The notes under the pieces are model-generated. The model was not told where the DNA came from and did not search any database. It saw only the letters and a program-made list of their open reading frames with translations. From Kitasatospora cineracea (lineage in GTDB: Bacteria; Actinomycetota; Actinomycetes; Streptomycetales; Streptomycetaceae), in assembly GCF_003751605.1 (NCBI RefSeq), contig NZ_RJVJ01000001.1, positions 682,001 to 746,000 of the forward strand: 64,000 nucleotides of DNA. Reading direction: 5' to 3'. Positions 22,446 to 33,200 of this stretch are shown here, piece by piece; positions within the stretch are counted from its first letter, which is position 1, and the number at the start of each line of letters is the position of its first letter. The translations under genes were made by a program, and so were the position numbers.

Positions 22446-24713
22446 TCAGATGAAGATGGGGATCGGGTTGAGCTCGCTCTCCGGGGTCGGGGTGTCCAGC
22501 CAGCCGAGCCGGACCGGGACGTCGTAGAGCCGGCCGGGCGCGAACCTCGCCCAGAAGTGCCGCATGCCGGGGACGATCACCCGGGCGACGGGCAGCCCCA
22601 CGTCGGGGCGGGTCTGGTCGGCGACCAGGAACTCCATGCCGCGGTCCTCGACGATCTTCTGCACGAGGGCGAGGTCGTCGGCGAGGTCGGGACCCGCGAG
22701 CGGGAGCCAGCTGGCGGGGGTGGAGCGCGGGGCGTTCGGGTCGGGCAGCAGGTAGGGCTGGTTGGCGACGGTGGCGGTGGTCCACCACGCCTTCTGCTCG
22801 GGGTCGGCGCCCGCGTAGCCGACCCTGCCGTGCTCGTCCCCGGCGACCGGGCCGAGGAACTGGTTCATCTCGGTGAGGGCGCGGGTGAGGGCGATGTGCG
22901 GGTCGAGGTGGGCGCCGAACGCGATCAGCACGTCCTCGTTGGTGCCCGAGCCGGGCCGGGCGTCGGTGCGGCGGGAGAAGGCGCCGACCACCGGGATGCC
23001 GAAGTCGGCGGTCAGGTCGAGCGCCCAGATCTCCCGGCGCAGGCCGCGGTAGACCTCGCGGAGCTGGTCGACGTACGGGTCGCCGAAGGCGTCCAGGTCG
23101 ACGGCGGGGCGCTGCACCCGGTTGTACCACCAGAGCGCCACCGCATCGCGTTCGACGAGTTCCAGGAAGCCCTGGAGCACGGCGTCCTCGAAGGAGGTGC
23201 CGGCCGCGCAGCCGTTGGAGTCGCCCGCGGCGTAGAACCGGCCGCTGTGCCGGTAGCCGTAGTACATCGCCTGGGTGGGCAGCCAGCGGTGCCGCTGCTC
23301 GGTCAGCGACCAGGCCGGGGACCACTCGATCGGGTCGTCCGTGCGGAACGGGACGGGGACGACGTTGAACATCGACTGCTTGACGTTCCAGCGGTCGCGC
23401 TCGGCGTACTGCTTCGCGGAGTACAGCAGGGTGCGCTCGGGGTGGATCGCGGCGTCGCCGAGTTCGGCGAAGGTCGCGGTGCGGCGGGCCTCGTCGCCCT
23501 GGAAGACGCCGGAGAAGCGCTCCATGGCCTCGCCGAGCGCGGAGGCCCGGGCCTGCACGTCGGTGCGGCCCTTGCCGCAGGAGACCGAGCGCAGGCCGGT
23601 GCGCAGCTGCTTGAGGTCGCCGCTCTGCCGGGACAGGTTCTGCCCGGAGACGTAGACCCGCAGACCGGTGGGGGTGCGGGCGGCGGGGACCAGGGTGGTG
23701 ACCACGCCGGTGACCGGGCTGAGCTGGGGGCGGTACTTCTCCAGCATGTCCTCGGGCGAGGCGGAGCGGTGGCCGCCGTCGGCGGTGAACGCCTTGGGGC
23801 GGGACTCGAAGGCGACGGGGGCGAGTTGGCGCCCGGAGACCATCGCGTCGTCGCCGCAGGACGGGCACTGCGGGCGGCGCACCAGGACGTGCTTCTCGCT
23901 CTCCAGCAGCACGGTGTCCAGGGTGGTGACGGCGGGCTGCGGCGGGCGGGCGCCGGCCAGCCACTTGGCGGTCTCCAGGGCGGCGAGCTGGGTGCCGAGC
24001 GCCAGGGTGGCGGGCAGGTGGGCGCCGGCGGTGGAGATCGGCTGGTCCTGGCCGAGCCGGTGCTGCAGGTAGCTGAGCGACTGCCGGTTGGCGGACAGCC
24101 GGTGCGCCAGGCACTCCCAGCAGCCCGAGCCGTCCCCTTCGGGACCGTCGGGGCTGAACACCGGGCCGACCCAGACGATCGAGCCGACCGGGCGGGCCAG
24201 CAGCCAGGGGCGGCCGTCGGCGAGGGCCTGCCGGTTGCGTTCGGCCAGGCCGGGGTGCAGGTAGTCGTCGGTGAGCGCGACGGTGAACTCGGCGTCCTGG
24301 TCGGCGGTGACGCCCGCGGCGGCCAGCGCGGCCAGGAACGGGGCCGGGTCGAGTTCGCCGTGCACCTCGACCCGGACGGTGGCGGTGCGCAGCGCGGTCA
24401 TCGCGGTGTCGCCGTCCTGCCCGGCCATCTCGAAGAAGGCCGCGCCGGGGCGGTCGGTGGCCGGGTCGGCGGCGGTGACCCAGCCGCCCGCGCGGAGCTT
24501 GTCGACGCCGGCGCGGAGCTTGTCGGCGGGGACGACGCCGTCCAGGGCGGCGCCGATCTGCTCGGCGGTGCGGGTGCCGTCCAGCAGCGGGGCGAGGGCC
24601 TGGGCGAGCCTGCCGTCGACCACCGAGACGCCGCGCTCGGAGACCAGGTAGACGGCCTCGCCGTCGACCACGTACGGGGTGAAGTGGCGTTTGAAGCCGA
24701 TGAGTTCGGACAT
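22446..24713 (-). CDS. TOMM YcaO cyclodehydratase with fused leader-binding (Ocin-ThiF-like) domain
   Basis: A 755-aa fusion. Residues 1-330 form the E1/ThiF-like partner domain that binds the precursor leader, starting with a RiPP-recognition-like region and carrying two CxxC zinc pairs (Cys198/Cys201 and Cys283/Cys286). Residues 350-755 are the YcaO domain, with the nucleotide-binding pattern CGKGRTDVQARASALGEAME and QGFLELVERDAVALWW. The C-terminus ends NPIPIFI, a short form of the Pro-rich tail needed in YcaO cyclodehydratases. It uses ATP to cyclise Cys/Ser/Thr to azolines. GAGGAG lies 9 bases before ATG 24713. It sits between the LanM-like and SagB-like genes, an unusual partnership. 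Confidence 0.9.
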   Translation of the reverse strand: MSELIGFKRHFTPYVVDGEAVYLVSERGVSVVDGRLAQALAPLLDGTRTAEQIGAALDGVVPADKLRAGVDKLRAGGWVTAADPATDRPGAAFFEMAGQDGDTAMTALRTATVRVEVHGELDPAPFLAALAAAGVTADQDAEFTVALTDDYLHPGLAERNRQALADGRPWLLARPVGSIVWVGPVFSPDGPEGDGSGCWECLAHRLSANRQSLSYLQHRLGQDQPISTAGAHLPATLALGTQLAALETAKWLAGARPPQPAVTTLDTVLLESEKHVLVRRPQCPSCGDDAMVSGRQLAPVAFESRPKAFTADGGHRSASPEDMLEKYRPQLSPVTGVVTTLVPAARTPTGLRVYVSGQNLSRQSGDLKQLRTGLRSVSCGKGRTDVQARASALGEAMERFSGVFQGDEARRTATFAELGDAAIHPERTLLYSAKQYAERDRWNVKQSMFNVVPVPFRTDDPIEWSPAWSLTEQRHRWLPTQAMYYGYRHSGRFYAAGDSNGCAAGTSFEDAVLQGFLELVERDAVALWWYNRVQRPAVDLDAFGDPYVDQLREVYRGLRREIWALDLTADFGIPVVGAFSRRTDARPGSGTNEDVLIAFGAHLDPHIALTRALTEMNQFLGPVAGDEHGRVGYAGADPEQKAWWTTATVANQPYLLPDPNAPRSTPASWLPLAGPDLADDLALVQKIVEDRGMEFLVADQTRPDVGLPVARVIVPGMRHFWARFAPGRLYDVPVRLGWLDTPTPESELNPIPIFI

Positions 24714-24741
24714 GGCGGGTACTCCTCGAAGCGGCGCGCGG

Positions 24742-27700
24742 TCAGCGCAGGGTGGCGAGCGGGGCGGCGGAGGCGTCGTGCAGGCGCAGCAGCAGCAGGC
24801 CGACGGCGACGGTGCCGTCCAGCGCGCCGAGGTTGACGGCGTCGTGCGCGGCCCGGTCCGGGAACCAGGTGCCGTGCAGGCGGTGGCGGGTGAGCAGTTC
24901 GCGGACCATCAGGGCGGCGGCCTCGCGGCCGTCGTAGAACGGGCCGGGCAGCAGCGCCTCGGCGGCGTCCTCGGGCAGGGTGTGGACGAGTCCGGCCTCG
25001 GCGGCGGTGAGCGCCTCGGTGGCGGCGGCGAGCAGGGCGCGGCCGGTCAGGGCGGCGAGTTCGGGGCCGGTGACGGGCGGGGCGAGGGCGCCGAGGTCGG
25101 CCCCGTCGACGGCGTCGGCGCCGAGCGAGACGGCGGTGTCCAGGCAGGCGAGCCGGCCGGAGCGGGTGCCGGTGGCGAAGCGGTGGGCGTGCAGCCGGGC
25201 CCGGACGTCCTCGGGGTCGGCGAGCAGCGCGGGGGCCTCGGCGAGGGTGCGGGCGAGCGCGGCGGCGATCGAGTCGGTGCCGCCGGGGACGAGTTCCAGG
25301 AAGTCGAACGCGGTGTGCTCGTCGGCGAGTCGGTCGATCGCCCCGGCGGCGAGCTGCCGGATCGCCCGGTCGGTGTCGGCGTGGCCGGCGCCCGCGGCGC
25401 GGCGCAGCCGCAGCAGGTTGAGCAGCAGGCCCGCGGTGCCGAGCGGGACGTCGGCGTGCGGGATCCGCACCGGGCGGCCGGGCCGGTTGGAGGCGGACTC
25501 GGCGACCGACACGGCGCCGGGCACCAGGGCCTGGGCGGCGGTCAGGAAGTCGGTCTCGCCCAGCAGCAGTCCGCCGCGGGCCAGGCCGTGGATGATCGCG
25601 CCGGGGCCGAAGAAGCCGCCGGGGACGGGAGCGCCGGAGGCCAGCCGGGAGTCCCCGGCGAACGCGAAGGCCATCGGTTCCTTCGGGTCGATCAGCGCGG
25701 CGGCCTCGGCGAGCAGACCGTGCGCGGCCCGGTGGAAGCGCGGTTCGCCGGTGGCGGACCAGAGTTCGGCGAGCAGCAGGGCGATGCCGAGCGTGCCGGA
25801 GGTCAGGTCGGGGCCGAGCGCCTCGACCTGTCGCAGGCCGGTGCCCGGGTACCAGCTCTGGCCGAGCCAGCCGGTGGGGCGCCGGTCGGCGAGGATGCGG
25901 TCACCGAGTGCCGTGGCGGCGGCCAGCAGTTCGCCGGAGGTGGGCGGTTCGGCCGCGCGCAGCGGCCGGGCCGGCTTCGCCGGGGGCTGCTCGGTGCCGG
26001 CCCGGGCGGCGTCCGTGCAGCCGGACAGCACGGCGACGTGCCCCTCCAGGTCGAAGCCGTCGAGTTCGGCGACCCGCTGCTGCAGGCGCTGCCAGCCGGT
26101 GGACTGGAAGTGCCCGGGAACCTCCCGGCCGTCGGCGGTGAACACCGAGGAGGAGGTGGTCAGCGAGCGGAAGAACGGGATGTCGAAGGAGCGGAACGAG
26201 TCGAGTTCGGCGAGCACCACCTCCAGCAGGTCGCCGCGGGCGGCGTCGCCCGCGCGGGCGGTGACGGCGCCGCGCAGCGCACCGGCGATGACGGTCTCCC
26301 GGGTCGCGCCGTCGTCCAGGGCGAGCGGGCTGGTGGAGGCCCGCAGGATCTTGTAGCCGTCCCAGGTGTGGCGCCAGATGTAGCGCACCCAGATGCCCCG
26401 GAACCCGCCGAGCGGGCCTTCGGGGTCGGCGAGTTCGCCGCGCAGCCGGTGCAGTGCCGCGTGCATCTCGCGGTAGCCGTCGACCACCTCCTCGGTGTAC
26501 TGCCACGGGTCGGCCGGCTGCCCGTCGTGCACCGGGCGGTAGGCGGGCAGCGGCAGGGCGGGCACGCCGGGGGCGGTCTCCAGGCTGCCGACCCGGGACA
26601 GGCAGCCGATGTCGAGGGCGTCGGTGCGTCCGGCCGGGGTCCACGCCTGGAAGGCCATCGCGGTGCGCACCACGGTGGTCTCCAGCTCGTCCAGCAGGCC
26701 GTGCTGGCTCTCCGTCAGGACCGGCGGGGCCTGGACCCGCGGGTAGAGCAGGCACTCCAGGTCGATCAGGACGGGGTGCTCGCCGTCGGCGAGCAGGTTG
26801 TCGGCCCACAGGTCGCGGCCTTCGAGCAGCTGCACCAGCCGGATGGTCATGCCCAGGCGGCGGTAGAACCGGGCGAAGCCCGCGCGGTCGGCGCAGGGGC
26901 GGGACGGGACGAGCTCCTCCCAGCCGTAGTCGCCGGAGCAGTCGGTGCTCAGCGAGGCGCCGTGGCCGTCGTCGCCGCGGTCGGAGCGGATCAGCACGGT
27001 GCGCAGCGGCAGGTCGAGGCTCAGTTCGCGGTTGAGGCGCTCGACCAGGCCGAGGAAGGCGGTGGCGTGCCGCATGTCCTTGGGCTTGTAGACCACGCCC
27101 GCGCCGCTCTCGAAGCGCAGCAGCGCCACCGAGCGGCCCTGGGCGTGCCGGTCGCCCGCGTCGCCGTGCACCGAGTCCAGCGCGCCCGGGTCGGTGCCGC
27201 CCCACATCTCGGCGACCAGGCCGGCCCGGTCGGCGGAGAGCCGGGCGAACATCTCGGTGTACATCTCCTGCCACTGCCGGCAGACGGTGCCGATCAGGTA
27301 GGCCAGCGCGGGCAGCCGCTCCAGCCGGGCCAGCCAGCCCGCGGCGGAGGCGTCCGGGCCGCCCTCGGCGTCCCAACCGGTGGCGCGGGGGCGGCCGGTG
27401 GCGAGCTGGAACTCCTGGCAGAGGGTGAGGTTGGCGACCTCGACCAGCCGTCCGGTGAGGGTGCCGACCACGTCGGCGCGGCCCTTCGCGGTGACCGGGA
27501 CGCCCAGCACCGAGCCGTCCCCGGCGGGCAGCAGGGCGTCGGCGGCGGCCCGGAAGCCGGCCGCGACCGCGCCCGGGCCGGTGGCGGGCGCCTGGCTCTG
27601 GGCGCGCAGGAACACGGCCAGCGGGTACGCCCAGGACGGCAGCTTGGCCGGGTCGGCGAGGCGGACCCGGCGCAGGCCGTCGCCGAGCGGGCGGCCGGTC

Positions 27701-27990
27701 TCGGCGAGGTGGTCGAGCAGCACCCCGGCGGAGCGCTGGTCGCCCGCGGCGCGGCGCAGCCAGGTCTCGACGGCGGCGGTGCGGCTGCGCCGGTCCTCGG
27801 CCGGGTCGGGGGTGAACAGCGCCTGCCCGTCGTCGCGGGCGGCGGCGCGTTCCTCGAAGCTGGCCGCGGCGGCGATCACGGCGTGCAGCCGCTCGTCGGC
27901 GCCGGGCAGGCCGGGCAGCAGGGCGGTCGTCGGGGCCGCGTGGCCCGGGGTTCCGGCGGTGCGGAGCCAGGTCTGAACGTCGAGCGACAT
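24742..27990 (-). CDS. LanM-like class II lanthipeptide synthetase with degenerate cyclase domain
   Basis: A 1082-aa protein. The N-terminal DUF4135 dehydratase spans about 150-680. GDRHAQGRS (Asp280, His282) and VYKPKDMR (Lys302) match kinase-like active-site motifs, and VLIDLEC (Asp410) matches the metal-binding Asp. The D-x-H-x-x-N motif reads DLWADN, so the His is Trp395. RYIWRHTWDGYKIL fits the elimination site. The C-terminal LanC-like domain (about 700-1082) keeps the helical repeat (SGTLGIALLLAELW, LGALDGTVAVGLLLLRLHD) but lacks the Cys and Cys-His-Gly zinc ligands. It is predicted to dehydrate Ser without forming lanthionine, if active. It begins just past the ABC gene stop. Confidence 0.87.
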   Translation of the reverse strand: MSLDVQTWLRTAGTPGHAAPTTALLPGLPGADERLHAVIAAAASFEERAAARDDGQALFTPDPAEDRRSRTAAVETWLRRAAGDQRSAGVLLDHLAETGRPLGDGLRRVRLADPAKLPSWAYPLAVFLRAQSQAPATGPGAVAAGFRAAADALLPAGDGSVLGVPVTAKGRADVVGTLTGRLVEVANLTLCQEFQLATGRPRATGWDAEGGPDASAAGWLARLERLPALAYLIGTVCRQWQEMYTEMFARLSADRAGLVAEMWGGTDPGALDSVHGDAGDRHAQGRSVALLRFESGAGVVYKPKDMRHATAFLGLVERLNRELSLDLPLRTVLIRSDRGDDGHGASLSTDCSGDYGWEELVPSRPCADRAGFARFYRRLGMTIRLVQLLEGRDLWADNLLADGEHPVLIDLECLLYPRVQAPPVLTESQHGLLDELETTVVRTAMAFQAWTPAGRTDALDIGCLSRVGSLETAPGVPALPLPAYRPVHDGQPADPWQYTEEVVDGYREMHAALHRLRGELADPEGPLGGFRGIWVRYIWRHTWDGYKILRASTSPLALDDGATRETVIAGALRGAVTARAGDAARGDLLEVVLAELDSFRSFDIPFFRSLTTSSSVFTADGREVPGHFQSTGWQRLQQRVAELDGFDLEGHVAVLSGCTDAARAGTEQPPAKPARPLRAAEPPTSGELLAAATALGDRILADRRPTGWLGQSWYPGTGLRQVEALGPDLTSGTLGIALLLAELWSATGEPRFHRAAHGLLAEAAALIDPKEPMAFAFAGDSRLASGAPVPGGFFGPGAIIHGLARGGLLLGETDFLTAAQALVPGAVSVAESASNRPGRPVRIPHADVPLGTAGLLLNLLRLRRAAGAGHADTDRAIRQLAAGAIDRLADEHTAFDFLELVPGGTDSIAAALARTLAEAPALLADPEDVRARLHAHRFATGTRSGRLACLDTAVSLGADAVDGADLGALAPPVTGPELAALTGRALLAAATEALTAAEAGLVHTLPEDAAEALLPGPFYDGREAAALMVRELLTRHRLHGTWFPDRAAHDAVNLGALDGTVAVGLLLLRLHDASAAPLATLR

Positions 27991-27991
27991 C

Positions 27992-30238
27992 TCACATCTC
28001 CTGGAAGCGGGCGAGGCGGGTGAACAGGGGGTCGGTGCCGAGCAGTTCGCGGTAGGTGCCCTCGGCGGACACCCGGCCCCCGTCCAGCACGTAGATCCGG
28101 TCGGCGGTGCGGATGGTGCTCAGTCGGTGGGCGATCACCAGGCGGGTGCGGTCGAGGCCGGCGACGGCCTCGGCGACCCGCTGCTGGGTGGCGTTGTCGA
28201 GCGCGGAGGTGGCCTCGTCGAGCAGCAGCACGGCCGGGTCGCGGACCAGGGCGCGGGCCAGCAGCAGGCGCTGCACCTGGCCGCCGGAGAAGCCCTGGGC
28301 GTCCTCGCCGACCCTGGTCCCCAGGCCCATCGGCAGGGCGCGCAACTCGTCGGCGATCCCGGCGAGTTCGGCGGCGTGCCAGATCCGGTCCTCGGCGGTG
28401 TCGGGGTCGGCGCCGGCCAGGTTCTCCAGCAGCGAGCCGCGCAGCATCCGGCCGTGCTGGAGCACCGAGCCGAGCTGGCGGCGCACCAACCGGGCGTCCA
28501 GCGAGGCGAGTTCGCGCCCGTCGTAGCGGACCGCGCCGGACTCGGGCCGCTCGAAGCCGAGCAGCAGCCGGACCAGGGTGGACTTCCCGGCGCCGGACGG
28601 GCCGACCACGGCGACGAACTCGCCGGGCTCCGCGTGCAGCGACACCCCGTCCAGGGTCGGCAGCGCACTGCCCGGGTAGCGGAACACCACGTCCTCCAGG
28701 GCGAGTCGCCCCTTCAGACGGCCGGGGTCGGCGAGCTGCCCGGCCCGTTCCGCGGCGTTCACGGCCGGCTCGGCGAGGATCGGCCGCAGCCGCTCCAGCA
28801 CCGGGGCGACGCCGTACGCGCCGGCCGCGGCGTGGGTGACCTGGCCGAGCGCCAGGGCGACCTGTCCGGCGGCCACACCGGCCGCCATCAGGTGCCCGGC
28901 CTCGGCGGCCGGGCCGAACGTCGCCCCGGCCAGCAGCACGGCCAGCAGCAGGGGTTGGAGCGCGGTGGTGAGGGCACCGGACAGCGCCTCGCTGCGCATC
29001 GCGGCGGCGTCGGCGCGCTTCTGCCCGGCGAACGGGACGGCCCAGCGGGCGAACGCCTGGATCTCCCGGCCGGCGGTCTGCACCTTGTCGATGCCCAGCA
29101 GCAGCCCGTACAGCACGCCCTGGAGCTGCCCGTGCGCCGCGTACACCTTCGACTCGTGCTCCTGGCGGCGACGGCCGAGCAGCAGCAGCGCGGCCGTCAC
29201 CGCCAGCACGGCGAGCAGCAGCAGCCCGCCGAGCCGCCAGTCCACCAGCAGCAGGACGGTCAGCCCGGTGACGGCGAACACCGCGCCCAGCACGGCGCCC
29301 ACCAGCACCTCCGAGAGGGCCTGCCGGGCCTGCGCCACCGCGTTCGCCCGGTGCACCAGGTCGCCCGTGGTGTAGTCGCGGAAGAACCTGGCGTCCTGGG
29401 CCAGCAGCCGGTCCCAGACGGCGGGTTCGAGCGCGTGCTGCACCCGGCTGGTGAGCCGGACGGCCGCGGTGTTGCGGACCAGCGTGAGCAGCCAGGACGC
29501 CACCACCGCGGAGCCCAGCAGCACGGCCAGCCAGCGCACCGGGTGCCGTTCGGCCAGCAGCAGGCCGGGCAGCAGCACTCCGGTGGACAGCGGGACGAGC
29601 AGGCCGAGCAGCGCCGACACCAGACCCGCCACGCTCAGCACCCCGAGGTCCCGGCGGGCACCGGGCACGGCGAGGGCGAAACGCAGCAGGTCGGCCGAGG
29701 TCGGACACCCCGGCGGCAGCGGCGGGTACAGCAGCAGCGCCTGGCGGCTCAACTCGGAACGGGTGGCAGCCCGTTCCGGGTCCGGGTCGTGGCGGCGGTG
29801 CCGCCCGGCCCGGGGTATCAGGGCGATCGGCCGGCCGTCCTCGGCGGCGAACGCCACCATCGGCCCGGCCGTGCCGGTCTCGTCCCCGCCGGTCAGGGTG
29901 ACCGGACGCCAGCGCACCCCGGCCCGGCGCAGCAGCGCCGTCACCGGATCGGCGGCGTCCCGCACCGCGGCGGGGACCTCCTTCGGCACCGCGACGCCCA
30001 GCGCCCGCAGCACCTCCCGCGCCTGGTCCGCGCGGTGGCGCGGCGCTGCCGGCGAGGTGCCGCCGGGGCGCGGGGAGGTGTGCGGACGGCTGTCGGCGGT
30101 GCCCAACTCGGCCAACACGTCCGCGAGCGCGGTCCGGTTGGCCGCCACGGTGGCGTCGATCCGGGTCGCCGGATCGCGCTCCTCGTCCCCCGCGGCGGTC
30201 TGCGACCCGCCCCGACGGGCGGCGGTCGTGGTGCTCAT
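27992..30238 (-). CDS. NHLM-type bacteriocin ABC transporter, permease/ATPase without peptidase
   Basis: A 748-aa half-transporter. The N-terminal ~180 residues have no recognised catalytic domain. Five to six membrane segments follow (about 185-460), then the nucleotide-binding domain with Walker A GPSGAGKST, signature FSGGQVQR, Walker B VLLLDEAT and switch IAHRLST. It resembles the second, peptidase-less transporter of NHLM-type bacteriocin export systems. It would pair with the C39-bearing transporter just upstream, with which it shares an ATGA overlap. It probably exports the modified peptide. Confidence 0.85.
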   Translation of the reverse strand: MSTTTAARRGGSQTAAGDEERDPATRIDATVAANRTALADVLAELGTADSRPHTSPRPGGTSPAAPRHRADQAREVLRALGVAVPKEVPAAVRDAADPVTALLRRAGVRWRPVTLTGGDETGTAGPMVAFAAEDGRPIALIPRAGRHRRHDPDPERAATRSELSRQALLLYPPLPPGCPTSADLLRFALAVPGARRDLGVLSVAGLVSALLGLLVPLSTGVLLPGLLLAERHPVRWLAVLLGSAVVASWLLTLVRNTAAVRLTSRVQHALEPAVWDRLLAQDARFFRDYTTGDLVHRANAVAQARQALSEVLVGAVLGAVFAVTGLTVLLLVDWRLGGLLLLAVLAVTAALLLLGRRRQEHESKVYAAHGQLQGVLYGLLLGIDKVQTAGREIQAFARWAVPFAGQKRADAAAMRSEALSGALTTALQPLLLAVLLAGATFGPAAEAGHLMAAGVAAGQVALALGQVTHAAAGAYGVAPVLERLRPILAEPAVNAAERAGQLADPGRLKGRLALEDVVFRYPGSALPTLDGVSLHAEPGEFVAVVGPSGAGKSTLVRLLLGFERPESGAVRYDGRELASLDARLVRRQLGSVLQHGRMLRGSLLENLAGADPDTAEDRIWHAAELAGIADELRALPMGLGTRVGEDAQGFSGGQVQRLLLARALVRDPAVLLLDEATSALDNATQQRVAEAVAGLDRTRLVIAHRLSTIRTADRIYVLDGGRVSAEGTYRELLGTDPLFTRLARFQEM

Positions 30239-33200
30239 GCCTGCTCCTCCGTCCGGGCGGGGCGGTTCTGGGTGGACTGGGTGGACTGGGTGGTTTTGGT
30301 GGTCTTGGGGGCCCGGGAGGGCTTGGGGGCCCGGGAGGGCTTGGGCGCCTTGGCGGGCTTGGGTGCCGTGGCGGTCTCGACGGCGGCCCCGGGGCCCGGC
30401 GACGCGCCTGCGGCGCGAGCGGGACGGGCAGCGGGAGTTCCGCCTGCGGCGGGGGCGGGAGTCCCGCCTGCGGCGCGCCCGGGACGGGCGGTGGAGGTTC
30501 CGCCTGCGGCGGGGGCGAGGGTCCCGCCTGCGGCGCGCCCGGGACGGGCAGCGGGAGTTCCGCCTACGGCGGGGGCGAGGGTCCCGCCTGCGGCGCGCCC
30601 GGGACGGGCGGTGGAGGTTCCGCCCGCGGCGGGGGCGAGGGTCCCGCCTGCGGCGCGCCCGGGACGGGCAGCGGGAGTTCCGCCTGCGGCGGGGGCGGGG
30701 GTCCCGCCTGCGGCGCGCCCGGGACGGGCGGTGGAGGTTCCGCCTGCGGCGGGGGTGGTCGGCCCGGTAGCGGCCGCCTCGTGGCCGTTCTCGGGCGGCG
30801 ACGTGCCCTCCGGAACGCTTCCGCTCGCAGCGGCTCCGGACGGACGGACGCCGGCGGTCTCGCCCCGGCTTCGCGCCACGTTCGCGGCAACCGGCCCGCA
30901 GCTCGTGCCTGCGGCGGGCGCAGCCGTCTCGGATGCCCCACTCGCTCCGGCGGCAGCCGGCTCGCGGCCCGCGTCCGCGGCGGCGGTCCCGTTCGTGGCG
31001 GGCCCGGTCGGTTCGGCGGGAGCCGACTCGCGGAGCAGGTCCCGGTAGGGGCCGTCCTGTTCGGCAAGTTCGGCGGGTGGGCCCTGCTGGACGATCCGGC
31101 CCTCGCGGATCACCACGACCCGGTCGGCGGCCTGGATGGTGCTGAGGCGGTGGGCCAGGACGAGGCAGCTGGTGCCGCGGCGGCGCAGGTGGGCGTTGAC
31201 GGCGGCTTCGGTGTGGGCGTCGAGGGCGCTGGTGGCCTCGTCGAGCACGATCAGGGCCGGGTCGAGGGCCAGTGCCCTGGCGATCTCCAGGCGCTGGCGT
31301 TCGCCGCCGGACCAGTTGCGGGCGTCCTCGTCGATCGGCGCGTCCAGTCCGCCGCGGCGGCGGACCAGTTCGGTGGCTTCGGCGTCGGCGAGGGCGCGGT
31401 GCAGGGTGTCCTCGTCGGCCGACGGGTCCCAGAGCGTCAGGTTCTCCCGGACGGTGCCCTCGAAGAGCCGCAACTGCTGTTCCACGTAGGCGACCTGGCC
31501 GGTGACGACGCCGCGGTGCCAGTCGTCGCGGGGGCGCCCGTCGAGCAGCACCTCGCCCTTCCAGGGGCGCAGCACGCCGGCCGCGAGCCGGGCCAGGGTG
31601 GACTTGCCGCTGCCGCTGCCGCCGACCACGGCGACCCACTCGCCGGGGGCGATCCGCAGCGAGATCCCGGCGAGGGCGGGCGGCCGGTTCGGGTCGTAGC
31701 CGAACTCCAGGTCGCGCAGTTCGAGTTCGCCGCGCAGCCGGACCGGCTCGGCCGGGGTGTCGAGGACCGGGGCGAGGTACGGGTCGACCTCGCTGGTCTC
31801 GATGTCCTCCAGGAGGGCGTTCTGGGCTCGGGCGACGGTGAACTCGGCTCCGGTGCCGACGAGTTGGGAAACGGGGAGGAGGAAGCCGTTGAGCAGCAGC
31901 AGGAAGGCCAGCAGGGTGCCGAAGGAGAGCGAGCCGGCCAGCAGCAGGGCGGTTCCGGCGATCACCGCGGCGGCCGCGGCGGCCGAGTTGAGCGCGCCGG
32001 GCAGCGAGAGCGGCACCAGGACGGTCTCGGCGACCCGCTGCCCGGTGTGGGCGGCGCGGGCCTGCCAGCCGGCCCAGGAGCGGAACAGCGCGTCCTCGGC
32101 GCCCTCGGCCTTGACGGTCTCGATCGCCGAGACCCCGGCGAACGCGACGCCGTCGCGCTTGTGGCCCTCGGCGTGCAGCCGGTGGATCATGCCGCCGCGC
32201 CGCCGGTCGGCGGAGCGCAGCGCGAGCGCGTCCAGGGCGGCGACGGCGAGCGGGATCGCGGCGAGCTTCGGGGCGAGCCAGAGCAGCGCGGTGAGGTGCA
32301 CGGCGGCGGCGGCCAGTGAGGAGGCGGCGGCCGCCACCCGGTAGGAGAGCAGGTTGGCCAGGCCGTCGTTGAGCTGCACCCGGGTGACCAGGCCGCCGAG
32401 TTGGCGGCGGTGGAAGAACGCGCCGGGCAGTCGGAGCATCCGCCACAGGAAGGCCGCCGAGGAGCGGGCGGCCATCGCCTCCAGCACCCGGTTGACCATC
32501 GCGGAGCGCAGCCAGTTCCCGGCCAGGACCAGTCCGGTGACGGTCAGGCCGGCCAGCGTGAGCGGTACCGCCCAGCCGCTCGCGCCGCCGTTGACCACGG
32601 CGGACAGGTAGGTGCGCAGCAGGAACGCGGAGGCCACGCCGGGCACCGTCATCAGCATGCCGACCAGCACCGCGACCAGCATCGGCCAGACGTAGGGCCG
32701 CAGTCGGGCGCCGAGCGAGCGCAGCAGCGGGAAGCGGCGGCCGCCGCGTTCGAAGTCGGGGCCGGGTTCGAAGCCGACGGCGATGCCCGCGAACGACTCC
32801 CAGAACTCGGCCGGGGTGGCCGAGTAGGAGCCCAGCGAGGGGTCGTTGACGTACACCCGGCCGCGCTTGACGCCCTCGAAGACGGCGAAGTGCGGGCCGG
32901 TGACCAGCACCATCGACGGCACCGGCACCGCGTCGAGGCCCTCCAGCCGCTCGTCCTCGCGGCGCACCACCCGGCGGCCGCGGGCCAGCAGCCCGTACCG
33001 CCCGGCGGCGCGGGCGACGGCGGCGGCGCTGACCCCGTCCCGGCTGACCCCGCAGGCCCGGGACGCCTCGTTGAGCGTCACCCGCCGCCCGAACGCGCCG
33101 AGCACCACGGCGAGGCAGGCCGCCCCGCAGTCCTGCTCCTCCATCTGCGGCACCACGGGCGTGCGCAGGTGCCTGCGCGGCTTCTTGCGCTTCGAAGTCG

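Noticed and set aside
24742..27990. Ordinary class II lanthipeptide cluster
   Set aside because: Missing cyclase zinc ligands, a one-Cys core, and linked YcaO/SagB genes do not fit a standard lanthipeptide.
24679..28023. Very long open frames antisense to the RiPP enzymes and many other genes (e.g. 2060-5017 plus, 22440-24836 plus, 61001-63910 plus)
   Set aside because: They result from GC-rich third positions in the opposite strand, are full of low-complexity Gly/Ala/Arg/Val, and lack any domain, while the other strand encodes clear proteins.
30421..30755. Regular 60-base repeats considered as a CRISPR array
   Set aside because: There are no unique spacers; the units are contiguous, coding, and in frame with the transporter.
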